Source: Brienomyrus brachyistius (taxonomy: Eukaryota; Chordata; Actinopteri; Osteoglossiformes; Mormyridae). From it: a stretch of DNA of 64,000 nucleotides. Positions 28,371 through 41,800 of the stretch are shown here, piece by piece. Location: the NCBI RefSeq assembly GCF_023856365.1, contig NW_026042694.1:1-64000 (forward strand), written 5' to 3'. The notes under the pieces were generated by a model. It was not told where the DNA came from, did no database searches, and saw nothing but the letters and a program-made list of their open reading frames with translations. The translations under genes and the position numbers were made by a program. Within the stretch, counting starts at the first letter, position 1. Every line of letters begins with the position of its first letter.

Positions 28371-31300
28371 CTATGCTAATATGCTAATATGCTAATATGT
28401 TAATATGCTAATATGCTAACACGCTAATATGCTAACACGCTATGCTAATATGCTAATATGCTAATATGCTAATATGCTAATATGCTATGCTAATATGCTA
28501 ATATGCTAATACGTTAATACGCTAATATGTTAACATGCTATGCTAATATGCTATTATGCTAATATGCTAATATGTTAATATGCTAATATGCTATGTTAAT
28601 GTGCTAATATGCTAATATGCTAATATGCTATGCTAATATGCTAATATGCTAATATGCTAATACGCTAATATGCTAACACGCTATGCTAATATGCTAATAT
28701 GCTATTATACTAATATGCTAATATGCTAACACGCTATGCTAATATGCTAATATGCTAATATGCTAATATGCTAATATGCTATGCTAATATGCTAATATGC
28801 TAATACGCTAATATGCTAACACGCTATGCTAATATGCTATGCTAGTATGCTAATATGCTAATGTGCTAATATGCTAATATGCTATGCTAATATGCTAATA
28901 TGCTAATACGCTAATATGCTAACACGCTATGCTAATATATTAATATGCTTATATGCTAATATGCTAATATGCTATGCTAATATACTAATATGCTATGCTA
29001 ATATGCTAATATGCTAATACGCTAATATGCTAACACGCTATGCTAATATGCTAATATGCTAATATGCTAATATGCAAATATGCTAACACGCTATGCTAAT
29101 ATGCTAATATGCTAATTTGCTAATATGCTAATATGCTAATATGCTAATATGCTAACATGCTATGCTAATATGCTAATATGCTAATATGCTATGCTAATAT
29201 GCTATGCTAATATACTAATATGCTAATACGCTATGCTAACACGCTATGCTAATATGCTATGCTAATATGCTAATATGCTAATATACTATGCTAATATGCT
29301 AATACGCTAATATGCTAATACGCTAATACGCTAACACGCTATGCTAATATGCTAATATGCTAAGATGCTAATATGCTATGCTAATATGCTAATATGCCAA
29401 TATGCTAATACGCTAATATGCTAACACGCTATGCTAACACGCTATGCTAATATGCTAATATGCTAATATGCTAATATGCTAATATGCTAATATGCTAATA
29501 TGCTAATATGCTATGCTAATATGCTAATATGCTAATATGCTAATACGCTAATACGCTAATACGCTAATATGTTATGCTATGCTAATATGCTATTATGCTA
29601 ATATGCTAATATGTTAATTTGCTAATATGCTATGCTAATGTGCTAATATGCTAATATGCTAACACGCTATGCTAATATGCTAATATGCTAATATGCTAAT
29701 ATGCTAACACGCTATGCTAATATGCTAATATGCTAATATGCTAATATGCTAATATGCTAATATGCTAATATTCAATGCTAATATGCTAATATGCTAATAT
29801 GCTAATATGCTAACACGCTATGCTAATATGCTAATATGCTAATATGCTAATTTGCTAATACGCTATGCTAATATGCTAATATGCTAATATGCTAATATGC
29901 TAATATGCTAATATGCTAATATGCTAATACGCTAATATGCTAACACGCTATGCTAATATGCTAGTATGCTAATATGCTAATATGCAAACACGCTATGCTA
30001 ATATGCTAATATGCTAATATGCTAATATGCTAACACGCTATGCTAATATGCTAATATGCTAATATGCTAATATGCTAATACGCAAATATGGTAACACGCT
30101 ATGCTAATATGCTATGCTAATATGCTAATATGCTAATATACTATGCTAATATGCTAATATGCTAATACGCCAACACGCTAATATGTTAACATGCTATGCT
30201 AATATGCTATTATGCTAATATGCTATGTTAATATGCTAATATGCTATGCTAATGTGTTAATATGCTAATATGCTAATACGCTATGCTAATATGCTAATAT
30301 GCTAATATACTAATATGCTAATATGCTAACACGCTATGCTAATATGCTAATATGCTAATATGCTAATATGCTAATATTCTAAAGCTAATATGCTAATATG
30401 CTAATACGCTAATATGCTAACACGCTATGCTAATATGCTAATATGCTAATATGCTAATATGCTAATATGCTAATATGCTAATATGCTAATACGCTATGCT
30501 AATATGCTAATATGCTAATATGCTAATATGCTAATATGCTATGCTAATATGCTAATATGCTAATACGCTAATATGCAAACACGCTATGCTAATATGCTAA
30601 TATGCTAATATGCTAATATGCTAATATGCTATGCTAATATGCTAATATGCTAATACGCTAATATGCTAACACGCTATGCTAATATGCTAATATGCTAATA
30701 TGCTAATATGCTAACACGCTATGCTAATATGCTAATATGCTATGCTAATATGCTATGCTAATATGCTATGCTAATATGCTAATATGCTAATCCGCTAATA
30801 TATTAACACGCTATGCTAATATGCTAATATGCTAATATGCTAACACGCTATGCTAATATGCTGATGCTATGCTAATATGCTAATATGCTATGCTAATATG
30901 CTAATATGCTAATATGCTAATATGCTATGCTAATATGCTAATATGCTAATACGCTAATATACTAACACGCTATGCTAATATGCTATGTTAATATGCTAAT
31001 ATGCTAATATGCTAATATGCTAATATGCTATGCTAATATGCATATTCTAATACGCTAATATGCTAACACGCTATGCTAATATGCTAATATGCTAATATGC
31101 TAATATGCTAATATGCTATGCTAATATGCTAATATGCTAATACGCTAATATGCTAACACGCTATGCTAATATGCTAATATGCTAATATGTTAATATGCTA
31201 TGCTAATATGCTATGTTAATACGCTAATATGCTAATATACTATGCTAATATGCTAATACGCTAATATGCTATGCTAATATGCTAATATGCTAATATGCTA

Positions 31301-31371
31301 ATATGCTAATATGCTAATATGCTAATATGCAAATATGCTAATATGCTAATATGCTAATATGCTAATATGCT

Positions 31372-33680
31372 ATGCAAATATGCTAATATGCTAACACGCT
31401 ATGCTAATATGCTTATGCTAATATGCTAATATGCTAATATGCTATGCTAATATGCTAATACGCTAATATGCTAACACGCTATACTAATATGCTAATATGC
31501 TAATATACTAATATGCTAATATGCTATGCTAATATGCTAAGATGCTAATATGCTATGCTAATATGCTAATATGCTAATACGCTAATATGCTAACATGCTA
31601 TGCTAATATGCTAATATGCTATGGTAATATGCTAATATGCTAATATGCTAATATACTAATATGCTAATATGCTAATATGCTAATATGATAATATGCTATG
31701 CTAATATGCTATGCTAATATGCTATGCTAATATGCTAATATGCTAATGTGCTAATATGCTAATATGCTAATATGCTAATATGCTAATATACTAATACGCT
31801 AATATACTAACATGCTATGCTAATATGCTAATATGCTAATATGCTAATATGCTAATATGCTAATATGCTAATATGCTAATATGCTATGCTAATATGCTAA
31901 TATGCTAATACGCTAATATGCTAACACGCTATGCTAATATGCTATGCTAATATGCTAATATGCTAATATACTATGCTAATATGCTAATACGCTAATATAC
32001 TAACACGCTATGCTAATATGCTATGCTAATATGCTAATATGCTAATATGCTAATATGTTAATATGCTAATATGCTATGCTAATATGCTAATATGCTAATA
32101 CGCTAATATGCTAACACGCTAATATGCTAACACGCTATGCTAATATGCTAATATGCTAATATGCTAATATGCTAATATACTATGCTAATATGCTAATATG
32201 CTATGCTAATACGCTAATATGTTAACATGCTATGCTAATATGCTATTATGCTATGCTAATATGCTAATATGCTAATATGCTAATATGCTAACACGCTATG
32301 CTAATATGCTAATATGCTATGCTAATATGCTTATATGCTAATTTTCTATGCTAATATGCTAATATGCTAATATGCTAATACGCTAATATGCTAACACGCT
32401 ATGCTAATATGCTAATATGCTAATATGCTAATATGCTAATATGCTAACACACTATGCTAATATGCTAATATGCTAATATGCTAATATGCTAATATGCTAA
32501 TATGCTATGCTAATATGCTAATATGCTAATATGCTAATAAGCTAATACGCTAATATGCTAATATGCTAATATGCTAATACGCTATGCTAACACGCTATGC
32601 TAATACGCTAATATGCTAATATACTAATATGCTAATATGCTATGCTAATATGCTAAGATGCTAATATGCTATGCTAATATGCTAATATGCTAATACGCTA
32701 ATATGCTAACATGCTATGCTAATATGCTAATATGCTATGGTAATATGCTAATATGCTAATATGCTAATATACTAATATGCTAATATGCTAATATGCTAAT
32801 ATGCTATGCTAATATGCTATGCTAATATGCTATGCTAATATGCTAATATGCTAATGTGCTAATATGCTAATATGCTAATATGCTAATATGCTAATACGCT
32901 AATATACTAACATGCTATGCTAATATGCTAATATGCTAATATGCTAATATGCTAATATGCTAATATGCTATGCTAATATGCTAATATGCTAATATGCTAA
33001 TATGCTAATACGCTAATATGCTAACACGCTATGCTAATATGCTATGCTAATATGCTAATATGCTAATATACTATGCTAATATGCTAATACGCTAATATGC
33101 TAACACGCTATACTAATATGCTAATATGCTAATATGCTAATATGCTAATATGCTAATATGTTAATATGCTAATATGCTATGCTAATATGCTAATATGCTA
33201 ATACGCTAATATGCTAACACGCTAATATGCTAACACGCTATGCTAATATGCTAATATGCTAATATGCTAATATGCTAATATGCTATGCTAATATGCTAAT
33301 ATGCTAATATGCTAATACGCTAATATGTTAACATGCTATGCTAATATGCTATTATGCTAATATGCTAATATGCTAATATGCTAATATGCTAATATGCTAA
33401 TATGCTAATATGCTAACACGCTATGCTAATATACTAATATGCTATGCTAATATGCTTATATGCTAATTTTCTATGCTAATATGCTAATATGCTAATATGC
33501 TAATACGCTAATATGCTAATATGCTAATACGCTAATATGCTAACACGCTATGCTAATATGCTAATATGCTAATATGCTAATATGCTAATATGCTAATATG
33601 CTAATATGCTAATATGCTATGCTAATATGCTAATATGCTAATATGCTAATACGCTAATATGTTAACATGCTATGCTAATA
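31372..33680 (+). repeat. Two 1.12 kb sub-repeats within super-HOR copy I
   Basis: The block from TATGGTAATATG to the word AATTTTCTATG occurs twice: ATGG at 31621 and 32738 (1117 bp) and TTTTCT at 32342 and 33467 (1125 bp). GCTATTATG cassettes match at 32242 and 33348 (1106 bp). Copy II has the same pair (ATGG 44551/45675). Copy III lost the block, joining near 59395. Confidence 0.82.
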
Positions 33681-34015
33681 TGCTATTATGCTAATATGCT
33701 AATATGCTAATATGCTAATATGCTAATATGCTAATATGCTAATATGCTAACACGCTATGCTAATATACTAATATGCTATGCTAATATGCTTATATGCTAA
33801 TTTTCTATGCTAATATGCTAATATGCTAATATGCTAATACGCTAATATGCTAATATGCTAATACGCTAATATGCTAACACGCTATGCTAATATGCTAATA
33901 TGCTAATATGCTAATATGCTAATATGCTAATATGCTAATATGCTAATATGCTAACACACTATGCTAATATGCTAATATGCTAATATGCTAATATGCTAAT
34001 ATGCTATGCTAATAT
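33348..34015 (+). repeat. 334-bp tandem duplication specific to super-HOR copy I
   Basis: GCTATTATG at 33348 and 33682 and TTTTCT at 33467 and 33801 are both exactly 334 bp apart, with the same units between them. Copies II (46286) and III (59542) have a single version. This duplication largely explains the fall in the copy I to II offset from 12938 to 12580 bp; the remainder is about three 8-mers. Confidence 0.88.
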
Positions 34016-35363
34016 GCTAATATGCTAATATGCTAAGCTAATACGCTAATATGCTAATATGCTAATATGCTAATACGCTATGCTAACACGCTATGCTAAT
34101 ACGCTAATATGCTATGCTAATATGCTAATATGCTAATATGCTAATATGCTAATATGCTAACACGCTAATATGCTAACACGCTATGCTAATATGCTAATAT
34201 GCTAATATGCTAATATGCTATGCTAATACGTTAATACGCTAATATGTTAACATGCTATGCTAATATGCTATTATGCTAATATTGTAATATGTTAATATGC
34301 TAATATGCTATACTAATGTGCTAATATGCTAATATGCTAACACGCTATGCTAATATGCTAATATGCTAATATGCTAAAACGCAATGCTAATATGCTAATA
34401 TGCTAATATGCTAATATGCTAATATTCTATGCTAATATGCTAATATGCTAATATGCTAATATGCTAATATTCTATGCTAATATGCTAATATGCTAATATG
34501 CTAATATGCTAATATGCTATGCTAATATGCTAATATGCTAATATGCTAACACGCTAATATGCTAATACGCTATGCTAATATGCTAATATGCTAATATGCT
34601 AATATGCTATGCTAATTTGCTAATATGCTAATACGTTACGCTAATATGTTAACATGCTATGCTAATATGCTATTATGCTAATATGCTAATATGTTAATAT
34701 GCTAATATGCTATGTTAATGTGCTAATATGCTAATATGCTAATATGCTATGCTAATATGCTATGCTAATATGCTAATACGCTAATATGCTAACACGCTAT
34801 GCTAATATGCTAATATGCTAGTATACTAATATGCTAATATGCTAACACGCTATGCTAATATGCTAATATGCTAATATGCTAATATGCTAATATGCTATGC
34901 TAATATGCTAATATGCTAATATGCTAATACGCTAATATGCTATGCTAATATGCTAATATGCTAGAATGCTAATATGCTAATGTGTTAATATGCTAATATG
35001 CTATGCTAATATGCTAATATGCTAATACGCTAATATGCTAACATGCTATGCTAATATATTAATATGCTAATATGCTAATATGCTAATATGCTATGCTAAT
35101 ATACTAATATGCTATGCTAATATGCTAATATGCTAATATGCTAACACGCTATGCTAATATGCTAATATGCTAATATGCTAATATGCTAACACGCTATGCT
35201 ATATGCTAATATGCTAATATGCTAATACGCTAATATGCTAACACGCTATGCTAATATGCTATGCTAATATGCTAATATGCTAATATACTATGCTAATATG
35301 CTAATATGCTAATATGCTAATACGCTAACACGCTATAACATACTATGCTAATATGCTATTATG

Positions 35364-38300
35364 CTAATATACTAATATGTTAATATGCTAATATGCTATG
35401 CTAATGTGCTAATATGCTAATATGCTAATATGCTAACACGCTATGCTAATATGCTAATATGCTAATATGCTAATATGCTAATATGCTAATATGCCATGCT
35501 AATATGCTAATATGCTAATACACTAATATGCTAACACGCTATGCTAATATGCTAATATGCTAATATGCTAATATGCTATGCTAATACACTAATATGCTAT
35601 GCTAATATGCTAATATGCTAATACGCTAATATGCTAACACGCTATGCTAATATGCTAATATGCTATGCTAAAATGCTAATATGCTAACACGCTATGCTAA
35701 TATGCTAATATGCTAATATGCTAATATGCTATGCTAATATGCTAATATGCTAATATGCTAATACTCTAATATGCTATGCTAATATGCTAATATGCTAATA
35801 CGCTATGCTAACACGCTATGTTAATATGCTAATATGCTAATATGCTAATATGCTAATATACTAAGATGCTATGCTAATATGCTAACATGCTAATACGTTA
35901 ACATGCTAATACGCTAAGCTAATATGCTAATATGCTAATATGCTAATATGCTAATATGCTAATATGCTAATATGCTAATATGCTATGCTAATATGCTAAT
36001 ATGCTAATATGCTATGCTAATATGCTAATATGCTATGCTAATATGTTAATATGCTAATACGCTATGCTAACACGCTATGCTAATATGCTAATATGCTAAT
36101 ATGCTAATATGCTAATATGCTATGCTAATATGCTAATATGCTAATATGCTAATATGCTAATACGCTAATATGCTAACACGCTATGCTAATATGCTAATAT
36201 GCTAATATGCTATGCTAATATGCTAATATGCTAATATGCTAATACGCTAATATGCTAACACGCTATGCTAATATGCTAATATGCTATGCTAACACGCTAT
36301 GCTAATATGCTAATATGCTAATACGCTAATATGCTAACACGCTATGCTAATATGCTAATGTGCTAATATGCTAACACGCTATGCTAATATGCTAATATGC
36401 TATGCTAATATGCTAATATGCTAATATGCTATGCTAATATGCTAATATGCTAATCCGCTAATATAACACACTATGCTAATATGCTAATATACTAATATGC
36501 TAATATGCTAACACGCTATGCTAATATGCTAATATGCTAATATGCTAATATGGTATGCTAATATGCTAATATGCTAATACGCTAATATGCTAACACGCTA
36601 TGCTAATATGCTAATATGCTATGCTAATATGCTAATATGCTAATATGTTAATATGCTAATATGCTAATATGCTAATATGCTATGTTAATATGCTAATATG
36701 CTAATATGCTAACACGCTATGCTAATATGCTAATATGCTAATATGCTAATATACTAATATGCTAATATGCTATGCTAATATGCTAATATGCTAATACGCT
36801 AATATGCTAACACGCTATGTTAATATGCTAATATGCTAATATGCTAATATGCTAACACGCTATGCTAATATGCTAATATGCTAATATGCTAATTTGCTAA
36901 TACGCTATGCTAATATGCTAATATGCTAATATGCTAATATGCTAATATGCTAATACGCTTATATGCTAACACGCTATGCTAATATGCTAGTATGCTAATA
37001 TGCTAATATGCTAACACGCTATGCTAATATGCTAATATGCTAATATGCTAATATGCTAATATACTAACACGCTATGCTAATATGCTAATATGCTAATATG
37101 CTAATATGCTAATATGCTATGCTAATATGCTAATATGCTAATACGCTAATATGCTATGCTAATATGCTAATATGCTAATACGCTATGCTAACACGCTATG
37201 CTAATATGCTGATATGCTAATATGCTAATATGCTAATATGCTAAGATGCTATGCTAATATGCTAACATTCTAATACGTTAACATGCTAATACGCTATGCT
37301 AATATGCTAATATACTAATATGCTAATATGCTAATATGCTATACTAATATGCTAATATGCTATGCTAATATGCTAATATGCTAATACGCTAATATGCTAA
37401 CATGCTATGCTAATATGCTAATATGCTAATATGCTAATATGCTAATATGCTATGCTAATATGCTATGCTAATATGCTAATATGCTAATCCGCTAATATGT
37501 TAACACGCTATACTGATATGCTAATATGCTAATATGCTAACACGCTATGCTATGCTAAGACGCTATGCTAATATGCTAATATGCTATGCTAATATGCTAA
37601 TATGCTAATATGCTAATATGCTATGCTAATATGCTAATATGCTAATACGCTAATATGCTAACACGCTATGCTAATATGCTATGTTAATATGCTAATATGC
37701 TAATATGCTAATATGCTATGCTAATATGCATATTCTAATACGCTAATATGCTAACACGCTATGCTAATATGCTAATATGCTAATATGCTAATATGCTAAT
37801 ATGCTATGCTAATATGCTAATATGCTAATACGCTAATATGCTAACACGCTATGCTAATATGCTAATATGCTAAGATGCTAATATGCTAATATGCTATGTT
37901 AATATGCTAATATGCTAACACGCTATTCTAATATGCTAATATGCTAATATGTTAATATGCTAATATGCTATGCTAATATGCTAATATGCTAATATGCTAA
38001 TATGCTAATATGCTAATATGCTATGCAAATATGCTAATATGCTAACACGCTATGCTAATATGCTAATATGCTAATATGCTAATATGCTAATATGCTAATA
38101 TGCTAATATGCTAATATGCTATGCTAATATTCTAATATGCTAATACGCTAATATGCTAACACGCTATACTAATATGCTAATATGCTAATATACTAATATG
38201 CTAATATGCTATGCTAATATGCTAAGATGCTAATATGCTATGCTAATATGCTAATATGCTAATACGCTAATATGCTAACATGCTATGCTAATATGCTAAT

Positions 38301-38847
38301 ATGCTATGGTAATATGCTAATATGCTAATATGCTAATATACTAATATGCTAATATGCTAATATGCTATGCTAATATGCTATGCTAATATGCTAATGTGCT
38401 AATATGCTAATATGCTAATATACTAATACGCTAATATACTAACATGCTATGCTAATATGCTAATATGCTAATATGCTAATATGCTAATATGCTAATATGC
38501 TATGCTAATATGCTAATATGCTAATACGCTAATATGGTAACACGCTATGCTAATATGCTATGCTAATATGCTAATATGCTAATATACTATGCTAATATGC
38601 TAATACGCTAATATGCTAACACGCTATGCTAATATGCTAATATGCTAATATGCTAATATGTTAATATGCTAATATGCTATGCTAATATGCTAATATGCTA
38701 ATACGCTAATATGCTAATACGCTAATATGCTAACACGCTAATATGCTAACACGCTATGCTAATATGCTAATATGCTAATATGCTATGCTAATATGCTAAT
38801 ATGCTAATATGCTAATACGCTAATATGTTAACATGCTATGCTAATAT
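35364..38847 (+). repeat. Cassette-free segment of the super-HOR, copy I
   Basis: No GCTATTATG cassette occurs between 35355 and 38848, although the average spacing elsewhere is about 1 kb. The segment has normal 8-mer/5-mer satellite with TAACACGCTATG punctuation, CTAACATGCTAATACGTTAAC near 35882, TCCGC words at 36454 and 37488, the palindrome at 37723 and ATGCAAAT at 38023. Corresponding cassette-free stretches are 47952-51810 in copy II and 61228 to the window end in copy III. No gene is present. Confidence 0.8.
36815..36865 (+). other. Junction where copy I lacks about 3.3 kb
   Basis: Up to ACACGCTATGTTAATATG near 36813 copy I follows copy II (near 49392) at an offset of about 12.58 kb. 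From about 36853 it follows copy II near 52742 at an offset of about 15.9 kb. The 49.43-52.74 kb interval of copy II is thus absent from copy I. Copy III matches copy II beyond this point (62.69-64.0 kb). The breakpoint lies inside identical 8-mers and cannot be placed exactly. Confidence 0.8.
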
Positions 38848-41800
38848 GCTATTATGCTAATATGCTAATATGCTAATATGCTAATATGCTAACACGCTAT
38901 GCTAATATGCTAATATGCTATGCTAATATGCTTATATGCTAATATTCTATGCTAATATACTAATATGCTAATATGCTAATATGCTAATACGCTAATATGC
39001 TAACACGCTATGCTAATATGCTAATATGCTAATATGCTAATATGCTAATATGCTAACACACTATGCTAATATGCTAATATGCTAATATGCTAATATGCTA
39101 ATATGCTAATATGCTAATATGCTATGCTAATATGCTAATATGCTATGCTAATATGCTAATATGCTAATATGCTAATATGCTAATACGCTAATATGCTAAT
39201 ATGCTAATACGCTATACTAACATGCTATGCTAATACGCTAATATGCTATGCTAATATGCTAATATGCTAATATGCTAATATGCTAACACGCTAATATGCT
39301 AACACGCTATGCTAATGTGCTAATATGCTAATATGCTAATATGCTAATATGCTATGCTAATACGTTAATAGGCTAATATGTTAACATGCTATGCTAATAT
39401 GCTATTATGCTAATATGCTAATATGTTAATATGCTAATATGCTATGCTAATGTGCTAATATGCTAATATGCTAACACGCTATGCTAATATGCTAATATGC
39501 TAATATGCTAATATGCTAATATGCTAATATACTATGTTAATACGCTAATATGCTAACACGCTATGCTAATATGCTAATATGCTAATATGCTAATATGCTA
39601 ATATGCTATGCTAATATGCTAATATGCTAATATGCTAATATGCTAATATGCTATGCAAATATGCTAATATGCTAACACGCTATGCTAATATGCTAATATG
39701 CTAATATGCTAATATGCTATGCTAATATGCTAATATGCTAATACGCTAATATGCTAACACGCTATACTAATATGCTAATATGCTAATATACTAATATGCT
39801 AATATGCTATGCTAATATGCTAAGATGCTAATATGCTATGCTAATATGCTAATATGCTAATACGCTAATATGCTAACATGCTATGCTAATATGCTAATAT
39901 GCTATGGTAATATGCTAATATGCTAATATGCTAATATACTAATATGCTAATATGCTAATATGCTATGCTAATATACTATGCTAATATGCTAATGTGCTAA
40001 TATGCTAATATGCTAATATGCTAATATGCTAATATGCTAATATGCTAATACGCTAATATACTAACATGCTATGCTAATATGCTAATATGCTAATATGCTA
40101 ATATGCTAATATGCTATACTAATATGCTAATATGCTAATACGCTAATATGCTAACACGCTATGCTAATATGCTATGCTAATATGCTAATATGCTAATATG
40201 CTAATATACTATGCTAATATGCTAATACGCTAATATGCTAACACGCTATGCTAATATGCTAATATGCTAATATGCTATGTTAATATGCTAATATGCTATG
40301 CTAATATGCTAATATGCTAATACGCTAATATGCTAACACGCTAATATGCTAACACGCTAATATGCTAACACGCTATGCTAATATGCTAATATGCTAATAT
40401 GCTAATATGCTAATATGCTATGCTAATATGCTAATATGCTAATATGCTAATACGCTAATATGTTAACATGCTATGCTAATATGCTATTATGCTAATATGC
40501 TAATATTCTAATATGCTAATATGCTAACACGCTATGCTAATATGCTAATATGCTAATATGCTAACACGCTATGCTAATATGCTAATATGCTATGCTAATA
40601 TGCTTATTTGCTAATATTCTATGCTAATATGCTAATATGCTAATATGCTAATATGCTAATACGCTAATATGCTAACACGCTATGCTAATATGCTAATATG
40701 CTAATATGCTAATATGCTAACACACTATGCTAATATGCTAATATGCTAATATGCTAATATGCTATGCTAATATGCTAATATGCTATGCTAATATGCTAAT
40801 ATGCTAATATGCTAATATGCTAATACGCTAATATGCTAATATGCTAATACGCTATGCTAACACGCTATGCTAATACGCTAATATGCTATGCTAATATGCT
40901 AATATGCTAATATGCTAATATGCTAACACGCTAATATGCTAACACGCTATGCTAATGTGCTAATATGCTAATATGCTAATATGCTAATATGCTATGCTAA
41001 TACGTTAATAGGTTAATATGTTAACATGCTATGTTAATATGCTATTATGCTAATATGCTAATATATTAAAATGCTAATATGCTATGCTAATGTGCTAATA
41101 TGCTAATATGCTAACACGCTATGCTAATATGCTAATATGCTAATATGCTAATATGCTAAAACGCCATGCTAATATGCTAATATGCTAATATTCTATGCTA
41201 ATATGCTAATATGCTAATATGCTAATATGCTAATATGCTATGCTAATATGCTAATATGCTAACACGCTATGCTAACACGCTATGCTAATACGCTAATACG
41301 CTATGCTAATATGCTAATATGCTAATATGTTAATATGCTAATATGCTAACACGCTAATATGCTAACACGCTATGCTAATATGCTAATATGCTAATATGCT
41401 AATATGCTAATATGCTATGCTAATATGCTAATATGCTAATACGTTAATACGCTAATATGTTAACATGCTATGCTAATATGCTATTATGCTAATATGCTAA
41501 TATGTTAATATGCTAATATGCTATGTTAATGTGCTAATATGCTAATATGCTAATATGCTATGCTAATATGCTAATATGCTAATATGCTAATACGCTAATA
41601 TGCTAACACGCTATGCTAATATGCTAATATGCTATTATACTAATATGCTAATATGCTAACACGCTATGCTAATATGCTAATATGCTAATATGCTAATATG
41701 CTAATATGCTATGCTAATATGCTAATATGCTAATACGCTAATATGCTAACACGCTATGCTAATATGCTATGCTAGTATGCTAATATGCTAATGTGCTAAT

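Larger units (their letters stand above)
24614..37487 (+). repeat. Super-HOR copy I, about 12.87 kb
   Basis: The copy is bounded by homologous TCCGC words at 24614 and 37488. Marker order: ATGCAAAT 25149, ATGG 25424, GCTATTATG 25950, TAGG 26471, ATGCAAAT 26755, TAGG 28087, ATTAATATGC 28939, ACGCAAATATGG 30081, CTAAAGCT near 30380, TCCGC 30791, palindrome 31035, ATGG 31621 and 32738, GCTATTATG 33348 and 33682, ATTGTAAT 34281, GCTATTATG 35355 and TCCGC 36454. The same order recurs in copies II and III. Offsets to copy II are 12898-12938 bp up to 33348, then 12580-12588. This copy lacks about 3.3 kb present in copy II and has an extra 334-bp duplication. No gene is present. Confidence 0.88.
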
